A DNA stretch of 64,000 nucleotides from Hormiphora californensis. Taxonomy: Eukaryota > Ctenophora > Tentaculata > Cydippida > Pleurobrachiidae. The position numbers and the translations under genes were made by a program. This document shows, in pieces, positions 23,839 through 35,936 of this stretch. How positions within the stretch are numbered: position 1 is the first letter of the stretch; the number at the start of each line of letters is the position of its first letter. Location: positions 3,302,563 through 3,366,562 of the forward strand of contig CM035356.1 of NCBI GenBank assembly GCA_020137815.1, in the 5' to 3' direction. The notes below the pieces were generated by a model. The model did not search any database and was not told where the DNA came from. It saw only the letters and a program-made list of their open reading frames with translations.

Positions 23839-26800
23839 ACTTATGGCCAAAAATACCCTATGCTGGTAGCCAAAAATACTCAGCAATACAACATAACCTG
23901 AATACTGGGCTGCACTGTGTTGTTGTTGGCTGCAACCTAGCGGTGTCGTTGCTGCGTACGCCAAAAAATATAAATCAGATTCTGAGTTGTATGATTCACT
24001 CCAAATTATTGTAAGCTGTAGTTCTATAGTTTTTGCACTATCTCATCAAGATGACCTATTTTAGGAACGAGGGGGTGCAGTAGAACTTTGTTGCTAACAG
24101 CTTGAACTTTTGATTTCATAGTTGTTCCTCTCTCTCACTCTGTCTCTCTCACTTCCTCTCTCACTCTGTCTCTCTCACTTCCCCTCTCTCTCTCTCTCCT
24201 CTCTCTCTCTCACTCTCTCTCTCTCTCTCAATTCCTCTCTTCAAGATTGCTGCGATCCTTTGTTCATTTCTCCGCGATTGTTCATTTCTACAATCTCTCA
24301 GTTTCTACATTTCCTTGTTTGTTACAGCAACAACAACAACATGTTCGATTATGAAGCCCTTCTCAGACATTTTAGTCTCAATAATGGTAGGTGGCATTCA
24401 GTAGCTTAGCTAATGGTAGGTTGCTTACAGCTAATTTTTATGTGTACACTGCATATATTACTAAGGTTACATCGGTTATCAATTGATAACCTTGGTAACC
24501 GGTGTAACCTTAAGGTTACACCGGTTACCAAGGTTACACCGGTTACCAAGGTTACAAGGTTACGAGGTTTCCCCTATTCTCCATTGGTACTTGGTAGTTT
24601 CTAGCCGATAGAAACCATTACCAATACGTTATTATTATTTGTTTCGTTACATTTTCTTCTGACCCCCTCTTCTAACCCCCTCTTTCTCCCCCTGCAGACC
24701 CAGGCCGGAAGTCTAAGAGGAACAACTCAATTAGGAGAAAAACTGAGAAGGAAAAACACAGTAAGTTAACTAATTGTTAACCAATATAGACTGCATATTC
24801 TTCGTAGAGACTAGAGGAGGCTTTATGCATGGAGCGTAGTTGATATAGCACATAGCTTACAACACAAGCATAGCATACATTACCACTTCCTGGTCGTTAC
24901 TAGCATTCCTTTCTGTCAGCTATTCTCTCCCCTCTTGCTAGAAAACCCCAGAAGATTCCCTATTTTCCCGCTTAGTTTTAGATTCTTTCAAGTATTGGAT
25001 GACGTCATTATCATACCTTAACTAACTTACTAAGTGAGAGGTACGGGTATACACCTAGTCCTAAATGGCCCCGTATAACCAAATTGCCTTCCCTCTGACT
25101 AACCATATAACCTAAATTGCCCCAGTCTACCTATGACTAACCTCCACCTCCACCTCAGAGTTACTAGGCAGGGTGGTATATTCCAAGTCCCTCTCCACGT
25201 TAGTCCTTACACATAGATGCCATTAATGGGAGTGGAGCTGACACTGTTATCAAGTGTATCCGGGACAAAAAGCGGAAGAATAAGACAGAGATCCCCATTG
25301 TGAGCAGTATACACTCCCAGGCTGATCAAAAGATTTGGATCTCTAAAAGGTAATATTCGGACAGTGAGGGTTGCACACTACTACAGTGGAATATGCATAT
25401 ATATATGTCTAAATATAGCCCCATGCGAGAGGGGGACAACATTGTAGTACTTGATTTGTTGTTTTCGGTTCTAATATATCATCTCATAGTGGACTATGTC
25501 TAGATATATTTCTGTAAGGAGGACATACATATTTCCATACCATATGGTACTTGATTTCAAGATGCTTGTAGTTTTCAGTTCTAAATATCATCGCCAACTC
25601 TCCTCAGCCCGATCGATAAGCCCGATTAACTTGGCCCCTAACTATGGATACCAATACGCTACAACGGATCACCTGAAAGTCCCCTCTGAGAGCCATCTTG
25701 GTGAGTTTTGTAATGGTAATTTGCAGATCAATTTACAGCTCAACCCAATGGTAATTTTCACTGTAAATGCCCATGGTCTCTTCTTATTCTCAAACTCCTA
25801 ATATATCCCTCCCCTCTTCCCCTAGCAGTATCCCGGTCCCTATCGACCCCAGCGACACCCCTCGACTCAAGGAAGCTCCGGCCTGTTAGCTCGACATCTG
25901 AAATCGACAATGCCACAACACCCTTCTTTTCATTTCATGAGCTATCCAACAAGTTGCAGCAGAGAGGTAATTTGGAGTTTTCAAACTTTTGGAGTTTCCA
26001 AACTTTTGGAGTTTTTTTTCGAGTGTATATTCAGTGTCATTCAACCATTATACGTTTGTTCATATTCTAACCATCTAACCATCATTTAGGTACAAGCAGT
26101 GGCAGTAGTGGCAGTGTTAATAGCGAACAGGGTAGTGGTGGATCAGAAGGGACTATGGAGGTACCAAGAGTCATCCAGAACTGCTGCCAGTTCATTCTTC
26201 AACACGGTATGTACTCATTCATTCTCTCTCTCATTTCAATCTTCGTTTATCACTTTGCAAGCATAAACAAAATTAGAGCAAAAACATTGTTATGTTCTAA
26301 CCCTCCCTTTACATTTGTCATTCGCGTGCAGATACCATGATACAGCCCAGAGACATGTATGAATGACCACAAATTTGTGTCCCCCCTCATGTTGTCTCGG
26401 GGTTGGCTCATGTTCTGTGTGTTTTCAGGCCATGATTTTGGACATTTGTCTTTTCAAATCATCACACCGTCTTAAGAGCTCCAGAATGAAATGAATTGGT
26501 CACGGGCCGGGGTCCTTTCATCTCCATCTTATCATCATTCTGTAGCATGTTTCACTGCCACTCCCAATATCTCAAGCTCATTAAATTTACCATTACATTT
26601 ACCACGTTTTCAATATGAGCAGGAAGGAATACTCCCCTTCTCACTCCCCCTAACCCCCTCTCCCTAGCCCTCTCCCCTTCTCTCTCCCCATCATAACCCC
26701 CTCTCCCCCTTCTCACTCCCCCTAAATACCCCCCCCTCTCCTCCTCTTCTACCAACGTCCAACATCATAACCCCCTGATCTCCCCCACACAGGTCTGGAC

Positions 26801-28056
26801 CAGGAGGGAATATTCCGGAAGTGTGGCTCAATCAGGGAAGTCCGGACACTCCGGGCAGAGTTCAATACCACGAGTAACATGATAGTACGACCTGATACCA
26901 GTATACACGTAGTGGCAGGTCTAGTGAAGGAATTCCTGAAGGAACTACCGGAGGCACTGTTAACCCGCGCTCTCTATTACCCCTTCCTGCATTGCACAAG
27001 TGAGTTTTAGCAGGAACCGACCGAATCAGTAAATACTGGTCCCTGATTGGCTGATAACTAGTCACGTGACCTAAATAACGAGTTCTGCTGTTAATGAATG
27101 GGACTTTGGGTATGTTAGAGCTGGTAATATTTATGAATGGTCGGTAAATTAGAGTGCTACCTCGGTGGGCAAGAGAGCTGAGAGAGGGTTCAATAGTAAG
27201 AGATATAATGGCCTGCACCTGGTGCCCACAGTGTACCACATGGAGGAATGGAGAGGGAGAAAGAGGGGAGAGAGTTCATCATATACTCCCTAATTGCGAC
27301 ACAACACACGAAATGAGCCCTCACTTATCTCAGATAGCTTCGTTACCGAGCTATCATATTGTATAGCAAAGTTTTTAACAAAAGAGAATTCCTAGTCGGA
27401 GCTCTCCCCATCAGAAATATCCGCAGAGAAACCTGTTTTCACCAGGAGAATCGCTGCGCTAATGCAGGTGATTCACCAGGTGAAAACTGCTTTTTCAGCT
27501 GGTGAATTCAGAAACTAACCCCACCCTTTCTAGAGCTAGAAGATCTGGACACAAGACTGGAGGGATACAGAGAGCTCATCAGACTACTTCCTGCCGCTAA
27601 CAGAGACACACTCCAGTACCTTCTTCAGTTCTTCAAAATTGTCTCAGAGCACTCCCAGGATTCATCGGACGCAGATGGACTACCGGTCAGTAGATTTGTT
27701 TATCAGATTGTATGTGAATGTCTGTCGGACGCAGATGGACTACCGGTCAGTAGATTTGTCTGTCTGTTTGTTTGTCAGTAGATTTGCCTCTGTCAGTCAG
27801 TCTGTTTGTCCGTCAGTAGATATGTCTGTCAGTTTTTTCAGTTTGTTTGTCTGCCAGATATACTACCGGTCAGTAGATTTGTCTGTCTGTTTGTTTGTTC
27901 GTCAGTAGGAATTATTTCTCAGAAAACTCTGTCGCTACAATCACACAATTCCGTTTTTAGTAGTTCATGTGTGTGTTTTTACAGTGCTTCCTTTCGGCGT
28001 GAAATGGGTTGGGAGTCGCGCCTGGTTTTATTTTTGAAACTGTTTAACAGGCGGGG

Positions 28057-28131
<75 letters not shown>

Positions 28132-31100
28132 CAGCTGTTTGGAAGATATTTTGGTTGTGGTGTTTGAATCGAATTACTCCAGCATGTATTCAGCCCGACT
28201 GGAGCCTACCTCCCATCTAATATCTCCACCACCCTAGTTATAGCTCCCCCTCCCACGAGTAGCAACATAATACATACCCCTTCACCCTGGTGTATCATTC
28301 GGACACTTGTCGAACACCCAACTGTCCCCAGCAATGTCATATACTAGAGGTGTCACTAATTTGAATTGAAATCAGTGAGCTGTTTCACTGTTTCACTATC
28401 AAATGGGATCAAACTATGACATTATGTTACACAATTGGAATAACAATTGGAATCAAACAGGCCATGTGTAGTACGTGGTGTTTGACAAACAGGCCATATA
28501 CTGTACGTGTGTTTTTAGTTTCCTGTTTAGTCATCTTCCTATCTATATCCATCCAGTTATATCACACACATGGCTGTCACACATCATGACATCACAGTGT
28601 CACACACATTCGGTCATCTTTTTGGCCCCTGCAGCCATGTTGCAATGTAATTGAAGCAGTCACTATGTTCATCGTCCCTTCTCCCTCCCCAGTCACTAAT
28701 ACCATCTCCCTCCTATCTCCCTAGCCACTAACCTCTTTCTCCCCTCCCTCTGATCCCCAGCCACTAACCCCTCTCTCTCTCCTCAGTCACTAATACCATC
28801 TCCTTCCTGCAGATTGAAGGAAACAAGATGAATACTAGGAACCTAGCGACTGTGATAGGACCGAACATACTTCACAGGAGAAAGAGGGCCGGGGCAAGTG
28901 AGAGCAAGAGTAACCTCGCTAATGAGGCGTGGGAGGCTCCCCAGGCCATTGAAGTGGTGGAGGAACTGATCCTACATAATGATGATCTTTTTATGGTAGG
29001 TTATAACTACAACTGGTATAGTAACTACATACAACTCTTCTGCACTTGTTGGGCTAGGTTTAAAAATAGTTACTAAATTTTAGTAACTTCCTGATAATTA
29101 GGGTAAAAGGTTGGCTTATCGCGACACACCAATATCATCACTATATTTCACATTGGCAGGTTGACAGTGATGTGCGGAAGGAGGTTTTGAAGATGATGCA
29201 CAGCCTGAAACAGGACCACTTTGACAGCGTCCTCAACGAGTACAGTGGAATTGAGGATACCGATAAGGTGAGCAATAAAGTTCAGTGTTCAGATTTTCAC
29301 CAGTCAACAACAATATCTGATCCAACATGTTACAGTATACCGACAAATGAAAATGATTACACTCCCCCTCAGGATCTGTCCTCCAAAAACACTGACCAAC
29401 AACAACACGACTACTACTACGACATGATACACAAATACAATGGTTGCCATAGTGACGACAATGATGACGTATTCAGTGCTCCTTCACAAACACATCCACC
29501 ACCACCACGGCGACTATCCCACCAATACTTACTTGTACTACCGACACCAGACACGATCTAACAGACAACAACACAGTAGTCTCGATCTGAGCAGGGGTCA
29601 ATGTCCGGGCTAGTCCGTTCAGTAGTCTTGATCCTCAATAGAACAACTAACTATTCTATGGGAAGGTCTAGTCCAGTTCAATAGTACGGGAAGGTCTAGT
29701 CCGTTAAATTATAGTAGCCACGGCTGCTACAGCTAGTACCTCCTACAGCAGTTTACCCAGAGGCAGCCCTTTTGGGAGTCTAAGTAAAGGAAGCAGTTTG
29801 TATAGCGGAACTACTACTACCTCTAGCCCGTGCAACTCCTTACCAAGACGGGATAATAACCAAATAAAATTGGATCTGTCTGGAATTGTGAACATCGGAT
29901 CCTCCTCCCCTCTACTCCTATAACACCTGTACTGTCACCCGCAATGACACCTGTATCACCAACTACAGTGACAGAAGGGACAATAACATGTGGAACAACC
30001 AGATCAAATAAATCACGTACAAAAGACCTCATCTCACGTGTAACACGGACAATCCGAACATCCAAGTTCAGATCATCGAATCTCAAGAAGGGACGAGCTG
30101 TATCAGCTATATCATTGAGATTCGTAGAGGGGAGCCAGACTGTAACGACCCGAGCACGTGCTGCACTCACCCGGTCTGTTAGCAGTTTAGTGGTTAGGAT
30201 GACTAGGAGTGAAACGGGTTGAATTGAAAGACAGATAGGAACTACATTCAGACAGAGATAGAGACAAAATAAAGACTTTTAGGCTTTTTTAATATTTTCA
30301 TTGTTCAAATTGTTTTGTTTATCCCTAATTGTTCATACTGGCACTGCAGCATGTACAGTATACACATGGATACACTATTTATATTGTAGGACGACTTAAA
30401 ATAAACCAAGTCAAACAAAAACAAACGATAGATTCAGTGGGTGTAGTCGATGATTTATTTCTAGGTATTTGTGGTTATATTATGGCACGTGATGTTGGTG
30501 TAAAGTAATAAAAACAAACAAAAAGTTGAATGTTTCATACAAATGACGGCATGTTATTTTGTTTCTATGAAAAACTAAGTAAAAACTGACGAAAACTGCT
30601 GCTCTAGCCGCCCGACCTCTCAACATGTTGACCAATAACAAGTACAACTATTCTCTCAAAAGACTGCCCTCTCCGACATTACAGTCATGTTATATGAGGT
30701 ATAAACTCTTGCCAGTGGCGCGTTATTTCAGATACCTTTCTCCCAGCGCGCCGCTGGGAGAAGGTAGCTGTAGTTTATCCGCCACTGGCGGATAAACTGG
30801 TTTAAATCACGACGACGATCCCGAGGCGTAGCCGAGGGAGAGGCGGAGGGGTTTAAACCTATAACGCGTCTGTGGCAAGAGTTTATAGGTTATATACCCT
30901 GCTTTAGTTGTTTGTTACAAGTATTACACACTAACAAGAGAGAGAACACTAATCAAAACACACAAAGAGAACTGAGAAACAGTCAAAAACATCTCTCAAT
31001 TGAGTGTACATTGTTTGGTAACAGTTACTAAGGAGAGAGAGAAAGAAATAACAAGATATGGGGCATGCCAGACATAACACAGAGGAATTGAGATAGTGAA

Positions 31101-32596
31101 ACAAAAGGGAAGATAAAGAGAGAGTAATTGGCGGAATGTGTTGTTTCTTTCTCTCCAATTTAGTGTGTAACTCTTCCAAACAGTGTTCCCTCTGTATTTC
31201 AGTAAGAACTGATCATTTACACACACTTTGAATGTAACATAGGAGTTAAAAATAAATAACCTGCCAGTGGGAAATAATCTGCCGCTGGACTGGCTGGTTA
31301 TCGAGAGCGCGCTAGTGGGACTGGCGCATTATTTAAGTTAGCAGGGTATATAGTATGACAACTATTCCCTAATATAATTTGATCCGAGAATAAGGATCGG
31401 TTGATTGTTTATTAGCCGCATATCAGTGAGGAAGTTTTGTTTTCTCCTTCCGGCTGGACAAATGAGTAGACGTGGATTTTATTGTAGAATAACGCATAAT
31501 AATAATAGCGTTATTCTACAATAAAATCCACGTCTACTCATTTGTCCAGCCGGAAGGAGAAAACAAAACTTCCTCAATAATTTGATCCCTTATATTATCC
31601 CTAATATGATCCCTAATATCTCAGAGAAAGCACGCTGGTAGCTCCTTTACCAACAGTGAAGAGTCCCTGCAACAGCACTCCGGGTACGGATCTAGAAATG
31701 ATGTGGACGGGGTTCTACACTCACCCGTCGGAGGAGAGTTCTACCGAGTAGGATCACTGGTATGTTGCTCCTTAGAAAGCTTTAAAAACTAAGGCCGAAA
31801 CTGTCAGGCCAATGCTCTGACCACAGTTTTCGCGAGCTCCTATTTGAAAGAAATGAGAATAAGGTCAGGCCAATGCTCTGACAGGGCCGAAAGGTTTTTG
31901 TAGTTGAAGCTTCCACTCATTGCGATTCCCCCACAGGGTGAGAGTTCTCTGTTCGCTAGTGATAGTTCTGGCGATTGGCACTCCCAGGAGAATGGCAGTT
32001 ACGATCTTACCCCTCCTTGTGAGTTGAAACTGTAAAAAACTGTGAAACTGTTGAAACTGTAAAAAACTGTAAAACTTTGTTGAGTAAGGAGTGACAACAA
32101 GTGAAACTAGGGATGAGCCCTTTCAGTCTGATTTATAATAGACATCAATATCGATTATAAACGAGGCTGAAATGGTCAATTGACCGTACCTAACTGATGA
32201 TATCTCTCTATCTCCCTCTCTTGTTTTGAAACCGTTTCTTTCCCCTCCAGCATCTCCAGGTCTTGAGGGACCCCGTGGGGGAAGGTTCCAGCAGAAACCC
32301 AAGAGGAGACAACTCACTGGGTATGGCACACAGATGTCAGCTGCAGAAACTTACTCTCACTTCCGACTGGTAGGTTATACAGAGAATGCCCAGGGTTGTA
32401 GATTCGTCTTTAAAGTTTTCAAAAGCTTACATTTCTAACATCTCTAACATCTCTAACATCTCTAAAATCTCTAACCTCTCTTACATCTCTAACCACTAAT
32501 ATTATCTCTAACCTCCTACATCTCTAACATCTCAGGACCGCACTGAACAACAGTTAATGAGTCCGAAAGTTGTGGAGAGCAGAAGACACGCGATGA
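15892..32596 (+). CDS. ARHGAP6-like: Rho GTPase-activating protein, ARHGAP6/36 type (5' partial)
   Basis: Stimulates GTP hydrolysis on Rho-family GTPases, acting on the actin cytoskeleton. Exons with consistent phase: 15892-16067, 16204-16339, 22648-22807, 24698-24760, 25217-25349, 25621-25700, 25826-25966, 26090-26206, 26793-26999, 27534-27685, 28813-28995, 29160-29267, 31625-31759, 31937-32018, 32251-32369, 32534-32596 (stop TGA). This gives about 684 residues without a start. Order: acidic Ser/Asp run; a block ending TATLPKDPGRKSKR, like the conserved segment before the GAP domain in ARHGAP6; a Ser-rich linker; RhoGAP domain at about 321-516 with VPRVIQNCCQFILQHG, arginine finger in GIFRKCGS, LVKEFLKELPEALLTR, GNKMNTRNLATVIGPN and DDLFMVDSD; then a Ser-rich tail with EFYRVGSLGES. 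The weakest junction is the acceptor at 25621. The true N-terminus and use of copy A exons (933-1389) are unresolved. Splice-junction duplications occur at 27665-27760 and 28691-28812. Confidence 0.9.
17000..18980. other. RhoGAP intron, no gene seen
   Basis: Part of the 6.3 kb intron between 16339 and 22648. It holds scattered CT-rich stretches (17370-17500, 18540-18640) and the hairpin at 18269-18344. I see no supported exon. Confidence 0.5.
18269..18344. repeat. Near-perfect hairpin, 34-bp arms
   Basis: GGAAGGCTGCAAACCTATAC on the left is complemented at the right by GTTTGCAGCCTTCC, with a small central loop and about one mismatch. Intronic; it could be a tiny foldback element or a structured RNA precursor. 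Confidence 0.8.
18984..21252. repeat. Cluster of (CT)n and (GA)n tracts
   Basis: Long dinucleotide tracts at 18984-19041 (CT), 19451-19552 (CT), 19777-19853 (GA), 20195-20270 (GA), 20945-20981 (CT) and 21156-21252 (CT), plus a poly-G run at 20558-20580. Purine and pyrimidine strands alternate between tracts. All lie in one RhoGAP intron. Leu/Ser-rich ORFs here are artefacts. Confidence 0.95.
19058..19312 (+). CDS. Candidate cassette exon, unknown product
   Basis: An 85-codon stop-free block between a pyrimidine-rich acceptor (CATCTACTAG) and a good donor (GAGAG, then GTATGT). It starts and ends in phase 0, as required for insertion between the RhoGAP exons ending at 16339 and starting at 22648. 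It encodes a Cys-containing, non-repetitive sequence (CILQCALCNVTVPLSKRG, later HNLMLYEMQDGVEEVHGE). I recognise no domain. It could be an optional RhoGAP exon, an exon of another gene, or chance. Confidence 0.35.
21890..21913. repeat. (GT)n microsatellite
   Basis: A short GT run in the RhoGAP intron, followed by no recognisable gene until 22320. Confidence 0.9.
22320..22436 (+). CDS. Candidate alternative first exon of the RhoGAP gene
   Basis: ATG at 22320 opens 39 codons (MQGLCSRVFDMIQIVL, ending KEVSIILE) up to a GTATAT donor. It ends in phase 0, matching the phase-0 exon at 22648 that begins EEDIWEHL. No suitable in-frame acceptor lies just upstream, so it would be a first exon from an internal promoter. 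The frame is open and non-repetitive, but length alone does not prove coding. Confidence 0.35.
23050..23092. repeat. Perfect short hairpin
   Basis: TTTTGGTTAAAATCGTACT and its exact complement are separated by about 5 bases. It lies in a RhoGAP intron. Confidence 0.85.
24462..24560. repeat. Palindromic GGTTACACCGGTTACC repeats
   Basis: Several copies, in both orientations, of a GGTTACACCGGTTACCAAG unit just upstream of the RhoGAP exon at 24698. No ORF function is seen. Confidence 0.85.
27011..27087 (+). mobile_element. hAT-like MITE, truncated copy
   Basis: Begins CAGGAACCGACCGAATCAG and follows the 15520-15628 element closely to GAGTTCTG, then diverges, so the right terminal repeat is missing. 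Lies 11 bp after the RhoGAP exon ending at 26999, close to the donor. Confidence 0.88.
28058..28129. repeat. (GA)n microsatellite
   Basis: A nearly pure GA run in the RhoGAP intron between 27685 and 28813. Confidence 0.96.
29268..30273 (+). pseudogene. Frame-broken coding-like read-through tail of the RhoGAP gene
   Basis: The frame of the exon ending at 29267 stays open for 98 further codons to 29561. Ser/Thr/Gln/Pro-rich coding-like frames then continue in other phases: a HQTRSNRQQHSSLDLSRG segment around 29520-29600, SLPRGSPFGSLSKGSSLYSG at about 29753-29812 within an open frame that runs to a stop near 29922, and 29944-30222. An AATAAA at 30268-30273 follows. This could be an alternative 3' terminal exon with sequence indels, or a decaying ancestral tail now bypassed by the splice to 31625. 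The spliced isoform does not need it. Confidence 0.4.
30689..30895. mobile_element. Inverted-repeat element with internal hairpins
   Basis: The ends share ATAAACTCTTGCCA and its complement plus GCGTTAT. Inside are two further perfect hairpins (around CTCCCAGCGCGCCGCTGGGAG and TTTATCCGCCACTGGCGGATAAA). No ORF. A related degenerate sequence lies at about 31261-31348. Probably a non-autonomous DNA element in the RhoGAP intron. Confidence 0.65.
31428..31575. repeat. Perfect inverted repeat, 68-bp arms, 12-bp loop
   Basis: Positions 31428-31495 and 31508-31575 are exact reverse complements, separated by an (ATA)n loop. The stem includes CTCCTTCCGGCTGGACAAAT. It sits about 50 bp upstream of the RhoGAP exon at 31625. 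Perfect arms imply a recent event, an active element, or a foldback artefact. Confidence 0.93.
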
Positions 32597-32633
32597 AGAA
32601 GAGTAGGAGACGACAAACTGACGTTTAAATAAT

Positions 32634-32722
32634 TAATTTAGCTAATATTAGCTAGTTGATTAACTAGTTAATTTGCTAATTAGCTAGTTCATTTAACTAA
32701 TTAGCTAGTTAATTTGCTAACT
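32634..32722. repeat. TAGCTAGTTAATTTGCTAAT tandem repeat
   Basis: About four imperfect AT-rich units just after the RhoGAP stop codon. From here to 33378 no coding sequence is seen. The CpG-containing stretch 33130-33240 before XYLB may hold its promoter, but no defined motif is assignable. Confidence 0.8.
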
Positions 32723-33378
32723 AACAGTAATTACATTTACACCTGATTATTTCACCCCAATGAGAGAGATCCTAACCTCGAGTTGATCAAAAGACAATTT
32801 ATTAAACCCTCCTTCCTCTCTCTCTCTTTATGATGACATGACATTGTCATTGACAAAGTCTGAGATTCTGTTTTCCTAAATTATGGACAATTATAAAACT
32901 AACGGGTCAAATTGCAGCATTTTGACCTGCCTGTTTTTTCATGAGATTGAGATGAGCTGTTTTTTGATGGACAATTCGATTTGATAATTTTAAATTTAAT
33001 GGGATTAGAGCTAAGGAGTAAACTTGAATAGTTCAAACTTTTTGCCCAAGTTTTAATTGATTGTCTTCTGTGTATCAAGCAAAAGGAATGATCCATAATA
33101 ATATGAATAACGATTCAATAATCGGTGCATTAAAAAAGACCTTTGCGCTTGCCAGCGTAGTGATGTAACGCGCGGTAAAATATTTTCGTATGTGCGCGGC
33201 GTTAAGTTGCTTTTAAACACCGCGCGCTCAAAATAAAATGAGAAAATGGAGATGAGAACTTTTTTACGCGCACATTTTTTAATTTTTTGGTCGTTTTCGT
33301 GTGTTTTTTTAAAGTTCGGGTCTCGGGACGCGGAAAAGAGAAACTGAAGGCTTCCTGGGCAAAACTTTAGCCATTAAA

Positions 33379-35863
33379 ATGAGTACAGAAGGTCAATTGT
33401 TCCTGGGCTTTGATCTCAGTACTCAAAGTTTGAAATGTGTTGTCCTGGACGGGGCGTTATCCATCGCACACGAAGTATGTTTATCTCCTTTCCCCCTTTT
33501 CTGGCCGTCTTTCAGTATATAAACTATCCAATATGGCAGGAATCGGTTGTATACACTCGGGATTTACCCTCCTACCAAACTACTGATGGATTTCATAAGT
33601 CTGGAAACGTCGTTACGTCGCCCACTACCATGTGGATTGAGGCGCTCGATTTGCTGCTCGATCGACTTTCAAAAAGTGTGGCACTAAGCTCAGTAAGTTA
33701 ATGTAATTGTCTTGTGTGTAGCACATGGCTTTAAAGCGTGGGATTTTTGTTGTCATTGAAGGTGCCGATGGGACAGGAAAATCAACGCAAGTTTTAAGAC
33801 TGACGCAGAGGTTGATAGACGATGGATTTCCCTGTATTAGCATGAGGTAAGGTTTCATCATTTTCCTAGTAACTCTAAATTTGTTTAGGCTGATTCGTGC
33901 GACAAAGTTCACCCTAAATAAAACTCCCTAAATGAAACTCCCTAAATGAAACTCCCTAAATAAAACTCCCCTAAATAAAACTCCCCTAAATAAAACTCCC
34001 TGAATAAGACTCCCTAAGTAAAACTCCCTAAATAAAACTCCCTAAATAAAACTCCCTAAGTAAAACTCCCTAAATAAAACTCCCTAAATAAAACTCCCTT
34101 AATAAAAGTTCCTAAATAAACCCTTCTCCCAGGTTTCCAGATAGAAGCACACAGATAGGAGGAATGATTGATAGTTATCTAAAGTGCCAATCCGACATTA
34201 GCGATGAAAGTGTGCACCTTCTATTCTCTGCGAACAGGTGGGGGATTCAAATAATCAGTGTGTTTGTTGGGCAAAAATCTCAAATATATGTATATGGAAG
34301 GGAATTATTTATTCCAGCTGGACGATTTATCCCAGTCAAGACACATTATTCTCGCTCAGGTGGGAGTTGAAAAAGAAGCTACTAGACACACTGAACTCTG
34401 GAACCAGTGTAGTATGTGATAGGTATGCATTCTCTGGTGTTGCATATACCTCTGCTAAACAAGGATTCACCCTTCCATGGTGCATGAACCCTGATCGAGG
34501 TAAACAAACACGTTTCTATCTTGTGAAGTGACTTCCGTTCTAGTACTGTACAAGGGGGGGGGGGGCGCTATCTTGCTGCTATCTTACCCATCGTCTATCT
34601 TGATTCTTGTGCAGCTCCGGAACGAAAAAACTAAACAATTCTTCGTTCATACAAAAAATATTTTGATTAACATTCCCTTGTTCGACCCTCTTTCTCTCTC
34701 TCTCCTCGCCCCGTGAATCCGAGTTAGTTAACTAAACATCAAAAGGCTAAAATTTACTAACCTATTCCTCCGCAGGACTGCCACAACCAGATAGGGTTAT
34801 CTACTTGACTGCCTCTGAAAAACTAGCCAAATCCAGATCTGATTTTGGGACGGAGCGATATGAAAAAGCGGCCTTCCAAAAGCGTGTCTCAGAGCGGTTT
34901 GCGGAGATCTCTAAGAAGGACCCTAATTTAGATTGGGTTGAATATGAGGTGGAGAAGGACATTGAAGGTGTTACCGAGGATTTGAGGGGCTTGATAGACG
35001 TTCAGAATTTGTCACAGAGCGATATTGGACTGCTGTGGGATAAATGTTGATTTCAATTCGTGTGTTAATATTGAACAAATGTTGATTTGTTGATGCTTTG
35101 AATTAGTTAATGTTACATATAACTATTGTTTTAAGGATCAATTAAATAATTGTGTTCTCTTATTACTCTCCCTCAATCCCCTACCTGACCTCATCCCTCT
35201 CTCCAGGTGATTGGTATTGGTGGATGTGCCCAGCAGCATGGAACAGTCTACACCACCCACTCCTTCCTATCAACTCTATCCAACCTGGACGCCGCCCAAC
35301 CCCTCCTACCTCAGTTGGGCAGTCTGTTTGCAGTGCCCAACTCTCCGATATGGATGGATGGAAGTACTGAGGAGCTTTGCAAGGTGATATATAATGGTGT
35401 ACCAATGGTGTTGTGTGGCTCACACCGCATTTTTTCACGCTACGTGACAGTCCCGTGTTCATGAACACGGTGAATTCACCAAACGACAATGCATTCGTTA
35501 AAATAGTAAGTAGTTTATCAACAGATGCCTATTATTTCAGGAGATGGAGATATCGGTGGGTGGAGCAGTCAAGTTAGCAGCTCTTACCGGCTCTAAGGCT
35601 CACTGTAGGTAATTGATTATAGCACTGGCAAATGTCCCGGGCCCTATGATTAATATTGTAATAAATAAAAATCTAGAATTCACCTCCAGGTTCTCAGGCC
35701 ACCAAATCCACAAGGTGATCAAGGGTGGAATCTGGGAGAAATTAGAGAGGGTGATGTTAGTTAGCAACTTTCTATGTTCTCTCTTTACTGGTATCTACTC
35801 CTTCCCCGAACTCAGCGATGCTAGTGGTAAGAAGGCCCTACTTTTAGTTTTCTCTTTCACACA

Positions 35864-35936
<73 letters not shown>

